The translations under genes and the position numbers were made by a program. A stretch of 64,000 nt of DNA from Pseudonocardia petroleophila (GTDB taxonomy: Bacteria > Actinomycetota > Actinomycetes > Mycobacteriales > Pseudonocardiaceae): contig NZ_CP060131.1 of NCBI RefSeq assembly GCF_014235185.1, positions 4,781,501 through 4,845,500 on the forward strand, read 5' to 3'. Shown here piece by piece: positions 57,292 to 64,000 of this stretch. Below the pieces are notes generated by a model, which saw only the letters and a list, made by a program, of their open reading frames with translations, was not told where the DNA came from and did not search any database. Numbering within the stretch: position 1 is the stretch's first letter; each line of letters opens with the position of its first letter.

Positions 57292-58583
57292 GCCGGCCGT
57301 CGTACGGGCAGCAGCGCCACCAGCCCCACGCCGAGCACCAGCAGGATGCCGAGGATGCCCGCGCGGTCGGAGGCGAACAGGTAGGTGAACAGGCCGACCA
57401 GCGTCGGCGCGAGGAACGACGCCGCACGGCCGGTGGTGGCGTAGAGGCCGAACAGCTCGCCCTCCTTCCCCGGCGGCGCGAGCCGGGCCAGGAACGTCCG
57501 CGACGAGGACTGCGCCGGACCGACGAACAGGCACAGCGCCAGCCCGAACACCCAGAACATCGCCGGCCCGGACACCACCAGCAGCACCACCCCGACGACC
57601 AGCATCCCGGCCAGCGACCCCACGATCACCGCCTTGGGCCCGACCCGGTCGTCGACGTACCCGGCCGCGAGCGCCCCCGCCGCGGCCACGACGTTGGCCG
57701 CCACCCCGAAGATGAGCACGTCGTCCTCGGCGATGCCGTAGACGGTCACCGCGAGCACCGCGCCGAAGGTGAACACCGCGGCCAGCCCGTCGCGGAACAG
57801 GGCGCTGGCCCCGAGGAAGTACAGCGTGTGCGGGCTGTCCCGGTAGAGCGCCCGCAGGTCGGCGAACAGCGCCCGGTAGGAGGCGAGGACGCCGAGCCGG
57901 GCCTCCGCGGCGCGGGTCGGCGGCACCTCGGGCACCAGCAGCAGCATCGGGATCGCGAACACCAGGAACCAGGCCGCCGCCACCAGGGCCACGAGCCGGA
58001 TGTGGAACCCGTTCTCCGTCGGGACGCCGAGCACCCCGCCGCCGCCGACGATGAACCCGACGTAGACGACGAGCAGCAGCACGATCCCGCCGAGGTAGCC
58101 CATCGCCCAGCCGAAGCCGGACACCCGGCCCACCGTCGCGGGCGTCGAGACCTGGGAGAGCACGGCGTTGTAGGACACCGACGCGAGCTCGAAGAAGATC
58201 GACCCCAACCCGAGCAGCACGAGCCCGAGCGCGAGGAACTGGTAGCTGTCCTGCACCAGGAACAGCCCGGCCATGGTGGCGATCGTCAGCGCCGTCCAGA
58301 TCGCGACGGCCCGCTTGCGCCGCCCGGCCGCGTCGGCCCGCCGCGCGATCACCGGTGCCATCAGCGCGATGAGCAGCCCCGACGCGCCGATCGAGTAGCC
58401 GAGCCAGCTGTTCGCGCTGACGTCCCCCGGCAGGTCGGCCCCGACCGAGTCGGTGAGGTAGACGGAGAAGACGAAGGTGAGGATCACCGCGTTGTAGGCC
58501 GCGGATCCCCAGTCCCACAGCCCCCACGCCAGTACCTGGCCGCGGGTGACGGTCGGGGCGCCCACGGGCACGTCGGTACTCAC
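57288..58583 (-). CDS. MFS transporter, Atg22-like (copy 2)
   Basis: A 431-residue paralogue of the preceding transporter: VLAWGLWDWGSAAYNAVILT corresponds to the first-helix motif of copy 1, and VSGFGWAMGYLGGIVLLLVV to its WAFGYLGGGLALLL. Identity is clearly partial, so the duplication is old. About twelve helices. GTG at 58583 is fixed by TACCCT six bases upstream (58590-58595, reverse strand). The two products may function as separate transporters or as a heteromeric unit. Confidence 0.91.
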   Translation of the reverse strand: MSTDVPVGAPTVTRGQVLAWGLWDWGSAAYNAVILTFVFSVYLTDSVGADLPGDVSANSWLGYSIGASGLLIALMAPVIARRADAAGRRKRAVAIWTALTIATMAGLFLVQDSYQFLALGLVLLGLGSIFFELASVSYNAVLSQVSTPATVGRVSGFGWAMGYLGGIVLLLVVYVGFIVGGGGVLGVPTENGFHIRLVALVAAAWFLVFAIPMLLLVPEVPPTRAAEARLGVLASYRALFADLRALYRDSPHTLYFLGASALFRDGLAAVFTFGAVLAVTVYGIAEDDVLIFGVAANVVAAAGALAAGYVDDRVGPKAVIVGSLAGMLVVGVVLLVVSGPAMFWVFGLALCLFVGPAQSSSRTFLARLAPPGKEGELFGLYATTGRAASFLAPTLVGLFTYLFASDRAGILGILLVLGVGLVALLPVRRPA

Positions 58584-58630
58584 CGGCGGAGGGTAGCGGC
58601 CGGACGCGGTGCGCGGCCCCGCCCGACGCG

Positions 58631-59413
58631 TCAGGTCCAGGCGCCGCGGTCCCGCAGGACGTCGCGGAGCAGGTCGGGGCGGTCCGACAGCAGCCCGTCG
58701 ACGCCCATGTCGAGCAGCTCGGTCATCTCCGCGGGATCGTCGACGGTCCACACGTGCACCTCGCGGCCGGCGGCGTGGGCGGTGCGCACCAGCTGCTCGT
58801 CGACGACGGTGAGCGGGCCGAAGCGGCGCGGCAGCTGCGCGAGCTGCCCGGTGAAGGGCAGGGCCGGCAGGCTCGACAGCGGGGCGGGCAGGGCGTCGGT
58901 CCACGCCCGGGTGCGCAGGCCCAGCGCCGAGGTCTGCCCCATCGACGTGCACAGCCGCGGGCCGGCCGCGCGCCGCGCCCGCTGCAGCCACCGCTCGTCG
59001 TAGGCGCCGAGGCAGACCCGGTCCCAGGCGTCGAGGCGCTCCAGCACGGGCAGCGTCACGTCGACGGCGGCGGCGGACTTCATCTCGATCGTGCAGCGCG
59101 TGCCGGGCAGCGCGGCGAGGACGTCGGCCAGCAGCGGCACGGGTTCGGTTCCGCCGACGCGGATCCCGGCGATCTCGCGGGAGTCGAGCGCGGAGATGCG
59201 CCCGGAGCCGTCGGTGGTGCGGTCCAGGGTGGGGTCGTGGTGCACGACGGCGACCGCGTCGGCCGAGGCGTGCACGTCGAACTCGAGGTAGGAGAAGCCC
59301 TCGTCGACGGCCCGGGTGAAGCCGGCCAGCGTGTTCTCCTGGCCCCCGCCGACGTGCCAGCCGCGGTGGGCGTAGGCGCGGGGGTAGGGGCCGTCCAGGT
59401 AGGGGTGTCCCAT
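58631..59413 (-). CDS. Glycerophosphodiester phosphodiesterase
   Basis: A 260-residue GDPD of the TIM-barrel type. PRAYAHRGWHVGGGQENTLA holds the catalytic His16-Arg17 pair, FSYLEFDVHASAD the metal ligands Glu44 and Asp46, and VVHHDPTLDRTTDGSG the second His. CTIEMKSAAAVDV and VDGLLSDRPDLLR complete the barrel. There is no signal peptide, so it hydrolyses glycerophosphodiesters in the cytoplasm. It starts two bases after ligD, but TACGCT (59421-59426, reverse strand) seven bases before its ATG suggests an own promoter inside the ligD end. Confidence 0.93.
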   Translation of the reverse strand: MGHPYLDGPYPRAYAHRGWHVGGGQENTLAGFTRAVDEGFSYLEFDVHASADAVAVVHHDPTLDRTTDGSGRISALDSREIAGIRVGGTEPVPLLADVLAALPGTRCTIEMKSAAAVDVTLPVLERLDAWDRVCLGAYDERWLQRARRAAGPRLCTSMGQTSALGLRTRAWTDALPAPLSSLPALPFTGQLAQLPRRFGPLTVVDEQLVRTAHAAGREVHVWTVDDPAEMTELLDMGVDGLLSDRPDLLRDVLRDRGAWT

Positions 59414-59415
59414 GA

Positions 59416-61323
59416 TCAGGAGCGTAGCCGGGGCAGGCGCTGGGGATCGCGCAGCAGCGGGGCCATGAGATCGCCGTGCTCGGCGATCCGCGCGGGCAGG
59501 TCGGTGTGCAGGAACGTCAGGTCCGCGGGCGTGCGGCACGCGCGCACCTCGTCCCAGGTCAGCGGTGTGGCGACGGTCGGCCGGGCCCGGCCGCGCAGGG
59601 AGTAGCTCCCGATCGTCGTCTTGTGCGGGTTGTTCTGGCTCCAGTCGACGAAGATCCGCCCGCGCCGCCGCGCCTTCGCCATGACGGCGGTGACCCGCTT
59701 CGGGTCGTCGCCAGCGAGGTCCTCGGCGATCGCCTTCGCGAACTCGGAGGTCTGCTCGGGGCGCGTGACAACGACCGGCAGGTACAGCTGCATCCCCTTG
59801 CCGCCGCTGGTCCGCGGGTAGGCGACCAGGCCGTCGTCGGCGATGCGCTCGGCGATGCGCAGCGCCACCCGGGCGCAGTCGACGACGGTGGTGCCGTCGC
59901 CGGGGTCGAGGTCGAACACGACGAGGTCCGGCGGGTGCCGCCCGTCGCGCGGGCCCAGGCGCCACTGCGGGACGTGCAGCTCCAGCGCGGCGAGGTTGGC
60001 CGCCCAGGCGAGGCCCTGCTCGTCGTCGATGACGGGGAAGTCGGCGCTCTCCGACCGCCCGCCGGGGGTGCCGACCCGGGCGGTGCGGATCCAGGACGGG
60101 GCGTGCCGCGAGACGTCCTTCTCGAAGAACGAGCCGCGCTCGACGCCGTCGGGCCAGCGGACCATCGTGACCGGGCGGTCGCGCAGGTGCGGCAGCATCA
60201 CCTCGGCTACGGCCAGGTAGTGCTCCAGCACCTCGGCCTTGGTGGTGCCGGTCATCGGGTAGAGGACCTTGTCCGGGTTGGTCAGCCGGGCCTTCCCGAC
60301 GGGCGCGCGCCGCACCGGCGGCACGGGACGGGGCGCTGCCGGCCTCCCCGGCCCGGTGGCGACCTCCACCCAGTCCCCGCTCGGGCCGGGCGCGTACACC
60401 GACCCGCCGGCCTTGGCGATCACCGACGGCAGCCCCTGCGCGGCCACCGCCGTGACCACCTCCGCGCCCGCCCCGGGGAAGACCGGTGCCGGCCGCCAGT
60501 GCGCGCCCGCCAGCGGCAGGGCGTCGAGCAGGGCACGGCGCTCCCGGAACGGCAGCGCCGCGGTGTCGCGGCCGTCGAGGTGCAGGAGGTCGCCGATCCA
60601 CAGGTCGGCGGTGTCGGGGGCCAGCTCGCCGTCGAACAGCGCGCGGGTGGCCGACAGGGAGGGGCCCAGGCCGCGCAGGTGGGGGAGTGTCGCGGTGAGG
60701 TCCTCGCCGTCGGCGTCGGCGACCGTGGCGCGGCCCCCGTCGACCCGGACGATCACCCGGCGCCCGCCGAAGCCGACCTGCAGCCACCAGTCGTCACCCT
60801 CGGGCAGCGGCCCGGGCGTCGGCTCCATCGGGCGGGCGTCGCGGGGGAGGGGCTCGTGGCCCGCGGGCGTGGGGTCCGAGCGGCGCAGCAGCCAGTCGTC
60901 CTCCCCCCGTCCGGTGCGGATGAACAGGTAGCGGCCCCGCGCGCGCTCGCCGTGGAACACCACCGCCACCTCGCGGTGGTGCCACTTCTCGGTCTCGTAG
61001 GTGCCGGTGTCCCAGATGGTCATCGAGCCCGCGCCGTACTCGCCCGCCGGGATCTCCCCGTGGAAGTCGAGGTACTCCATCGGGTGGTCCTCGGTGCGCA
61101 CGGCGAGGCGCACCGTCTCGTTGTCGGTGGGTAGGCCCTTGGGCACCGCCCACGACGCGAGGACGCCGTCGTGCTCGAGCCGGACGTCCCAGTGCAGTCG
61201 CCGCGCGTGGTGCTCCTGGATGACGAACCGGGTGCCCGGGCCCGTGACCTGCGGATCCGTCTCCGGAACCGGCTCCGGCGTGCGTGCGGCATCGCGCTTG
61301 CGGCGGTACTCGTCGAGCGGCAC
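59416..61323 (-). CDS. ligD: LigD-type NHEJ protein: phosphoesterase + degenerate ligase + primase-polymerase
   Basis: A 635-residue protein. Residues about 20-160 are the 3'-phosphoesterase domain (EHHARRLHWDVRLEHDG, DHPMEYLDFHGEIPAGEYG). Residues about 178-323 align with a DNA-ligase nucleotidyltransferase (FDGELA, DLLHLDG, GLPSVIAKAGG), but motif I reads QVGFGGRR where active ligases have a KxDG lysine, and the motif V lysines are lost. Residues about 346-630 are the polymerase domain (LTNPDKVLYP, VFDLDPGDGT, SGGKGMQLYLP, VDWSQNNPHKTT). It can process and extend ends but probably not ligate. GTG at 61323 follows TAGTCT by six bases. No ku gene is in the window. Confidence 0.9.
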   Translation of the reverse strand: MPLDEYRRKRDAARTPEPVPETDPQVTGPGTRFVIQEHHARRLHWDVRLEHDGVLASWAVPKGLPTDNETVRLAVRTEDHPMEYLDFHGEIPAGEYGAGSMTIWDTGTYETEKWHHREVAVVFHGERARGRYLFIRTGRGEDDWLLRRSDPTPAGHEPLPRDARPMEPTPGPLPEGDDWWLQVGFGGRRVIVRVDGGRATVADADGEDLTATLPHLRGLGPSLSATRALFDGELAPDTADLWIGDLLHLDGRDTAALPFRERRALLDALPLAGAHWRPAPVFPGAGAEVVTAVAAQGLPSVIAKAGGSVYAPGPSGDWVEVATGPGRPAAPRPVPPVRRAPVGKARLTNPDKVLYPMTGTTKAEVLEHYLAVAEVMLPHLRDRPVTMVRWPDGVERGSFFEKDVSRHAPSWIRTARVGTPGGRSESADFPVIDDEQGLAWAANLAALELHVPQWRLGPRDGRHPPDLVVFDLDPGDGTTVVDCARVALRIAERIADDGLVAYPRTSGGKGMQLYLPVVVTRPEQTSEFAKAIAEDLAGDDPKRVTAVMAKARRRGRIFVDWSQNNPHKTTIGSYSLRGRARPTVATPLTWDEVRACRTPADLTFLHTDLPARIAEHGDLMAPLLRDPQRLPRLRS

Positions 61324-61358
61324 CCGCACAGACTATTGCGCGCGTCACTGCACGGGTG

Positions 61359-61377
61359 CGAACATAGCCTGGCCTAA
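61359..61377 (+). promoter_or_regulatory. Candidate iron box (IdeR/DmdR type) upstream of the Bfd-like gene
   Basis: The 19 bases match the palindromic TTAGGTTAGCCTAACCTAA-type consensus at about 12 positions; the right half TAGCCT..CCTAA is good and the left half poor. It lies 15 bases before the GTG of the Bfd-like gene, where repression by an iron-loaded regulator would block transcription. Confidence 0.45.
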
Positions 61378-61391
61378 ACAAAGGAGTGGCT

Positions 61392-61589
61392 GTGTACGTG
61401 TGCATGTGCTTCGCCGTGTGCGACCGGACCATCCGTTCGTGCATCGCGCGGGGCGCGCGCACCGTCGAGGAGGTCGGCGAGATCACCGAGGCCGGCACCG
61501 GCTGCGGCGGCTGCCAGGGCCACATCGACACCCTGCTCACGGCCACCCTGGCGCCATCGGTACTCGACGACCTGCCCGCCACCGGCTGA
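61392..61589 (+). CDS. bfd: Bacterioferritin-associated ferredoxin (Bfd-like, [2Fe-2S])
   Basis: A 65-residue protein: MYVCMCFAVCDRTIRSCIAR with Cys4 and Cys6, then TGCGGCQGHI with Cys38 and Cys41, the CxC and CxxC pattern that binds a [2Fe-2S] cluster. Bfd reduces the ferric core of bacterioferritin so iron can be released. AAGGAG (61381-61386) has good spacing to GTG 61392; GTG 61386 would overlap it. The bfr gene follows after 103 bases, and a candidate iron box lies upstream. Confidence 0.9.
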   Translation: MYVCMCFAVCDRTIRSCIARGARTVEEVGEITEAGTGCGGCQGHIDTLLTATLAPSVLDDLPATG

Positions 61590-61692
61590 GGCGGCACTTA
61601 CCGCCGATCAGGCGATCCTGCCTCGTTCGTGTCCGGAACGGGCCGTTAACGTCCGCGTCGACCCTTTCCCCCGACGCGAGGACACGACACCG

Positions 61693-62178
61693 ATGCGTGG
61701 CGACCCCGAGATCATCGAGCTGCTCAACGCGCAGCTGACCAGCGAGCTCACGGCGATCAACCAGTACTTCCTGCACGCGAAGATGCAGCAGAACTGGGGA
61801 CTCACGAAGCTCGCGGCCTACACGCGCGACGAGTCCATCGACGAGATGAAGCACGCGGAGAAGATCACCGACCGCATCCTGTTCCTCGAGGGCCTGCCGA
61901 ACTACCAGCGGCTGGGCACGCTGCGGATCGGGCAGACCGTCAAGGAGCAGCTGGAGTCCGACCTCGCGATCGAGATCGCGGTCGTCGAGCGGCTGCGTCC
62001 CGGCGTCCAGATGTGCCGGTCGAAGGGCGACCACACCTCCGCGATCCTGCTCGAGGAGATCCTCGCCGACGAGGAGCACCACATCGACTACATCGAGACC
62101 AACCTCGAGCTGATCGACAAGCTCGGCGAGCAGCTGTACCTGGCCCAGCTCGTCGACCAGCCCCCGAACCCGGGCTGA
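61693..62178 (+). CDS. bfr: Bacterioferritin
   Basis: A 161-residue heme-containing ferritin that oxidises and stores iron in a 24-mer shell. Ferroxidase ligands are Glu18, Tyr25, Glu51 and His54 (TSELTAINQYFLHAK, IDEMKHAEKI), Glu94 and the late pair in LLEEILADEEHHIDYIE. Met52 ligates the interfacial heme. A GAGG lies upstream of the ATG at a wide spacing. Genes for storage (bfr) and release (Bfd) stand together. It ends four bases from the convergent kinase gene. Confidence 0.97.
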   Translation: MRGDPEIIELLNAQLTSELTAINQYFLHAKMQQNWGLTKLAAYTRDESIDEMKHAEKITDRILFLEGLPNYQRLGTLRIGQTVKEQLESDLAIEIAVVERLRPGVQMCRSKGDHTSAILLEEILADEEHHIDYIETNLELIDKLGEQLYLAQLVDQPPNPG

Positions 62179-62182
62179 TCGG

Positions 62183-63643
62183 TCAGTCGGCGCAGGCCGG
62201 CTCCACCGCCCCCGCCTCCTGGTAGGACTCCGGCAGCCCGGTCACGCCGAGCTGCTGGAGCAGGGTGGCGGCGTAGGACAGGTTGCGGGTGGCGTCGCCG
62301 AAGCGGGCGACGCCCTGCGAGTACGCGTCGGCCGTGAGCGGGTCCGACGCCTCGACGATCCCCTGCCCCTCGACGAGCGACGCCCGGGCCTGCGTGAACT
62401 CGTCGATGACCAGCCCGAAGCCCGAGGCGATCGCCGGGGTCGGCGCGTTGTCGCGCAGGTAGGTGTAGTCGATCAGGGCGATGTCGATCGTCGCGATCGT
62501 GCGCGAGACCCCGGCGAGGTACTCCTGCCGGGCGACCGTCGGGTCCCCGGTGACCGTCGTCGTGCCCGTCGACTCGCTGATGTCGACGAGCAGGTCACCG
62601 CTCTCGCACAGCCGCCGTACGTACTGGGCCTCCGGGCCGTCCGGGTCGACGTCGGAGACGACCGCGGGCGTCGTGGTCGGCGGGGTGTCGACGACCGGGC
62701 CGGTGGCGGCGCGGTCGGCCACCGCCAGCGCCGTGGCCCCGGCCAACAGGACGACCCCGACGGCGGTCCCCGCCACCAGCAGCGCCCGGCGCCGTCCGGG
62801 ACGCGGGGGGCGGGGCGGGAGCGGCATCGGCGGGGGAGCGCTCGCCCCGCGCAGCCACATAGCGACCTGTGGGGCCGTCGGACGGCGGGCGGGGTCCTTC
62901 GCCAGGCAGCGGCGGGCGATGTCGGCCGCGGCCGGCGGCATCCCGCGCAGGTCGGGCTCGGACTCCAGCACCCGGTAGAGCACCGCCGCCGAGCTCCCGG
63001 CCGCGAACGGGCCGCGCCCGGTGGCGGCGAAGCACAGCGTGGCGCCCATCGAGAACACGTCGCTCGCCGGTCCGGGCGGGCCGGTGCCGGCCACCTGCTC
63101 GGGCGACATGTACTCCGGCGTGCCGATCATCTCCCCGGTGCCGGTCAGCGGCGTCGCGTCGGAGGTGTGGGCGATCCCGAAGTCGATGACCTTCGCGCCG
63201 TCGGCGGCCAGCAGGACGTTGGCCGGCTTGAGGTCGCGGTGCACCAGCCCGGCCGCGTGGATCGCGCTCAGCGCCTCGGCGAGCCCCAGCGTCAGCCGGT
63301 GCAGCGAGCGCTCGTCGAGCGGGCCGTGGGTCAGCACCACCTCGCGCAGCGGCGGCCCCTCGACGAACTGGGTGGCCAGCCAGGGCGGCTCGCCCTCGGG
63401 GTCGGCGTCCAGGACCCGGGCGGTGAACATGCCGGCGACGGCGGTGGCCGCCGAGACCTCGCGGCGGAACCGGTGCCGGAACCCCGTGTCGCCGGCCAGG
63501 TCGTCGCGGATGACCTTCACGGCGGCCTGCTGGCCCTCCGGGGTGCGGCCCAGGTACACCCGGCCCATCCCGCCCTCGCCGAGGCGGCCGAGCAGGCGGT
63601 ACCGCCCGACGCTGTCCGGGTCACCGGCCTGGAGGGGGTCCAC
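62183..63643 (-). CDS. Transmembrane Ser/Thr protein kinase (Pkn family)
   Basis: A 486-residue Hanks-type receptor-like kinase. Catalytic domain, about 14-265: glycine loop LGRLGEGGMGRVYLG, Lys43 in AAVKVI, catalytic loop VHRDLKPANVLL (Asp137), DFG at 154-156, activation loop with GTPEYMSPEQ. A Pro-rich juxtamembrane stretch precedes one membrane helix (287-309). The extracellular domain (about 325-486) is helical with two cysteines (RRLCESGD, VEPACAD) and matches no PASTA or NHL sensor I know. GTG at 63643 follows TAGGCT by six bases. Confidence 0.93.
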   Translation of the reverse strand: MDPLQAGDPDSVGRYRLLGRLGEGGMGRVYLGRTPEGQQAAVKVIRDDLAGDTGFRHRFRREVSAATAVAGMFTARVLDADPEGEPPWLATQFVEGPPLREVVLTHGPLDERSLHRLTLGLAEALSAIHAAGLVHRDLKPANVLLAADGAKVIDFGIAHTSDATPLTGTGEMIGTPEYMSPEQVAGTGPPGPASDVFSMGATLCFAATGRGPFAAGSSAAVLYRVLESEPDLRGMPPAAADIARRCLAKDPARRPTAPQVAMWLRGASAPPPMPLPPRPPRPGRRRALLVAGTAVGVVLLAGATALAVADRAATGPVVDTPPTTTPAVVSDVDPDGPEAQYVRRLCESGDLLVDISESTGTTTVTGDPTVARQEYLAGVSRTIATIDIALIDYTYLRDNAPTPAIASGFGLVIDEFTQARASLVEGQGIVEASDPLTADAYSQGVARFGDATRNLSYAATLLQQLGVTGLPESYQEAGAVEPACAD

Positions 63644-63756
63644 GGGGCCAGCCTACTGAGCCGTCCGGCCCTGTCCGCCGTACGACTACGCAGGCGCGGG
63701 AGTGTCATAACGGGGGCCGGGGTGCGCCCCGAGGTGCGGGGGCGGGGGTTCGAAGA

Positions 63757-63762
63757 TACGTT
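63757..63762 (+). promoter_or_regulatory. -10 hexamer of the DUF3072 gene
   Basis: TACGTT, six bases before the ATG at 63769; a leaderless start is predicted. Confidence 0.4.
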
Positions 63763-63768
63763 CGAGCC

Positions 63769-63975
63769 ATGACTGACAAGAACGATGTCCCGGCCACGGC
63801 GGAGAAGGATCCCGACGACTGGACGACCGGCGACGAGCCCATGACGGGCGCGCAGAAGTCCTACCTCCAGACGCTGGCCACCGAGGCCGGCGAGCAGGTG
63901 CCGGACGACCTGTCCAAGGCCGACGCGTCGAAGCGGATCGACGAGCTGCAGGCCCAGACCGGCCGGGGTCAGTGA
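63769..63975 (+). CDS. DUF3072 domain protein
   Basis: A 68-residue hydrophilic protein: EKDPDDWTTGDEPMTGAQKS then YLQTLATEAGEQVPDDLSKA and DASKRIDELQAQTGR, the DUF3072 pattern. It is acidic at the start and helical at the end, where a SAP-like helix pair may bind nucleic acid (inference). Function unknown. It is divergent from the kinase and close to the window end. Confidence 0.9.
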   Translation: MTDKNDVPATAEKDPDDWTTGDEPMTGAQKSYLQTLATEAGEQVPDDLSKADASKRIDELQAQTGRGQ

Positions 63976-64000
63976 CCCGCTCCTAACGATCCGATAATCG

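Noticed and set aside
55688-57384. Forward open frame of 568 codons antisense to MFS copy 1
   Set aside because: The product is rich in Arg, Glu and Gly without any domain, and the reverse strand encodes twelve membrane helices.

Overview
The window is a high-GC actinobacterial chromosome segment. The complete Pup-proteasome system (mpa/arc, dop, pup, prcB, prcA, pafA, pafB, pafC), RbpA, HelY, an Eis-like acetyltransferase and a PspC protein all point to Actinobacteria. Gene order follows, from memory, the Mycobacterium tuberculosis Rv2125-Rv2088 and Rv2051c-Rv2050 neighbourhoods. The absence of mycobacterial PPE genes and the extra genes suggest a Pseudonocardia-like member of the Pseudonocardiaceae (inference). 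No tRNA, rRNA, insertion sequence, prophage or CRISPR array was seen.

Layout. 1-9.4 kb: PAC2 protein, metH behind an S-adenosylhomocysteine (SAH) riboswitch, HAD phosphatase, hisE-hisG, thioesterase, RecB-type nuclease, lipoprotein and trmI. 9.5-11.4 kb: proteasomal ATPase. 11.4-17.6 kb: accessory metabolism (tyrosine phosphatase, YchJ-like, SLC13 transporter, VOC protein, AraC and MarR regulators, YceI, alcohol dehydrogenase). 17.7-21.2 kb: dop-pup-prcB-prcA. 21.3-25.2 kb: an interposed block (RraA-like protein, a VOC/alpha-beta-hydrolase fusion, a broken NADAR gene, a PAP2/diacylglycerol-kinase fusion). 25.3-33.4 kb: pafA, pafB-pafC, tatA-tatC, helY. 33.5-35.6 kb: DUF4333 membrane protein and Eis-like acetyltransferase. 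35.7-43.3 kb: a calcium-loop repeat protein, an ECF sigma factor, an Asp-rich protein, two dynamin-like GTPases and an Hsp70-ATPase/beta-propeller protein. 43.3-53.9 kb: 5'-3' exonuclease, Xaa-Pro peptidase, SGNH hydrolase, PspC, amidohydrolase, a cysteine-rich leader peptide before a PIG-L deacetylase, a GT-C membrane protein, lnt and ppm as overlapping separate genes, and a phosphoribosyltransferase. 53.9-64 kb: P450, rbpA, two MFS transporters, a glycerophosphodiesterase, a LigD with a degenerate ligase domain, bacterioferritin with its ferredoxin, a Ser/Thr kinase and a DUF3072 protein.

A pattern runs through the window. About eighteen transcription units have a TANNNT -10 hexamer ending six or seven bases before an ATG or GTG, as expected for leaderless mRNAs. 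It fixes many start codons and exposes two leaderless short ORFs: an 8-codon one overlapping dop and a 20-codon cysteine-rich one before the PIG-L gene.

The most system-like region is the dynamin pair with the Hsp70-like protein (36.7-43.3 kb), which I read as an envelope or membrane-remodelling module. Broken or odd genes are the NADAR pseudogene, a tatA reading frame disrupted in a poly-C tract, and the LigD ligase domain lacking its catalytic lysine.
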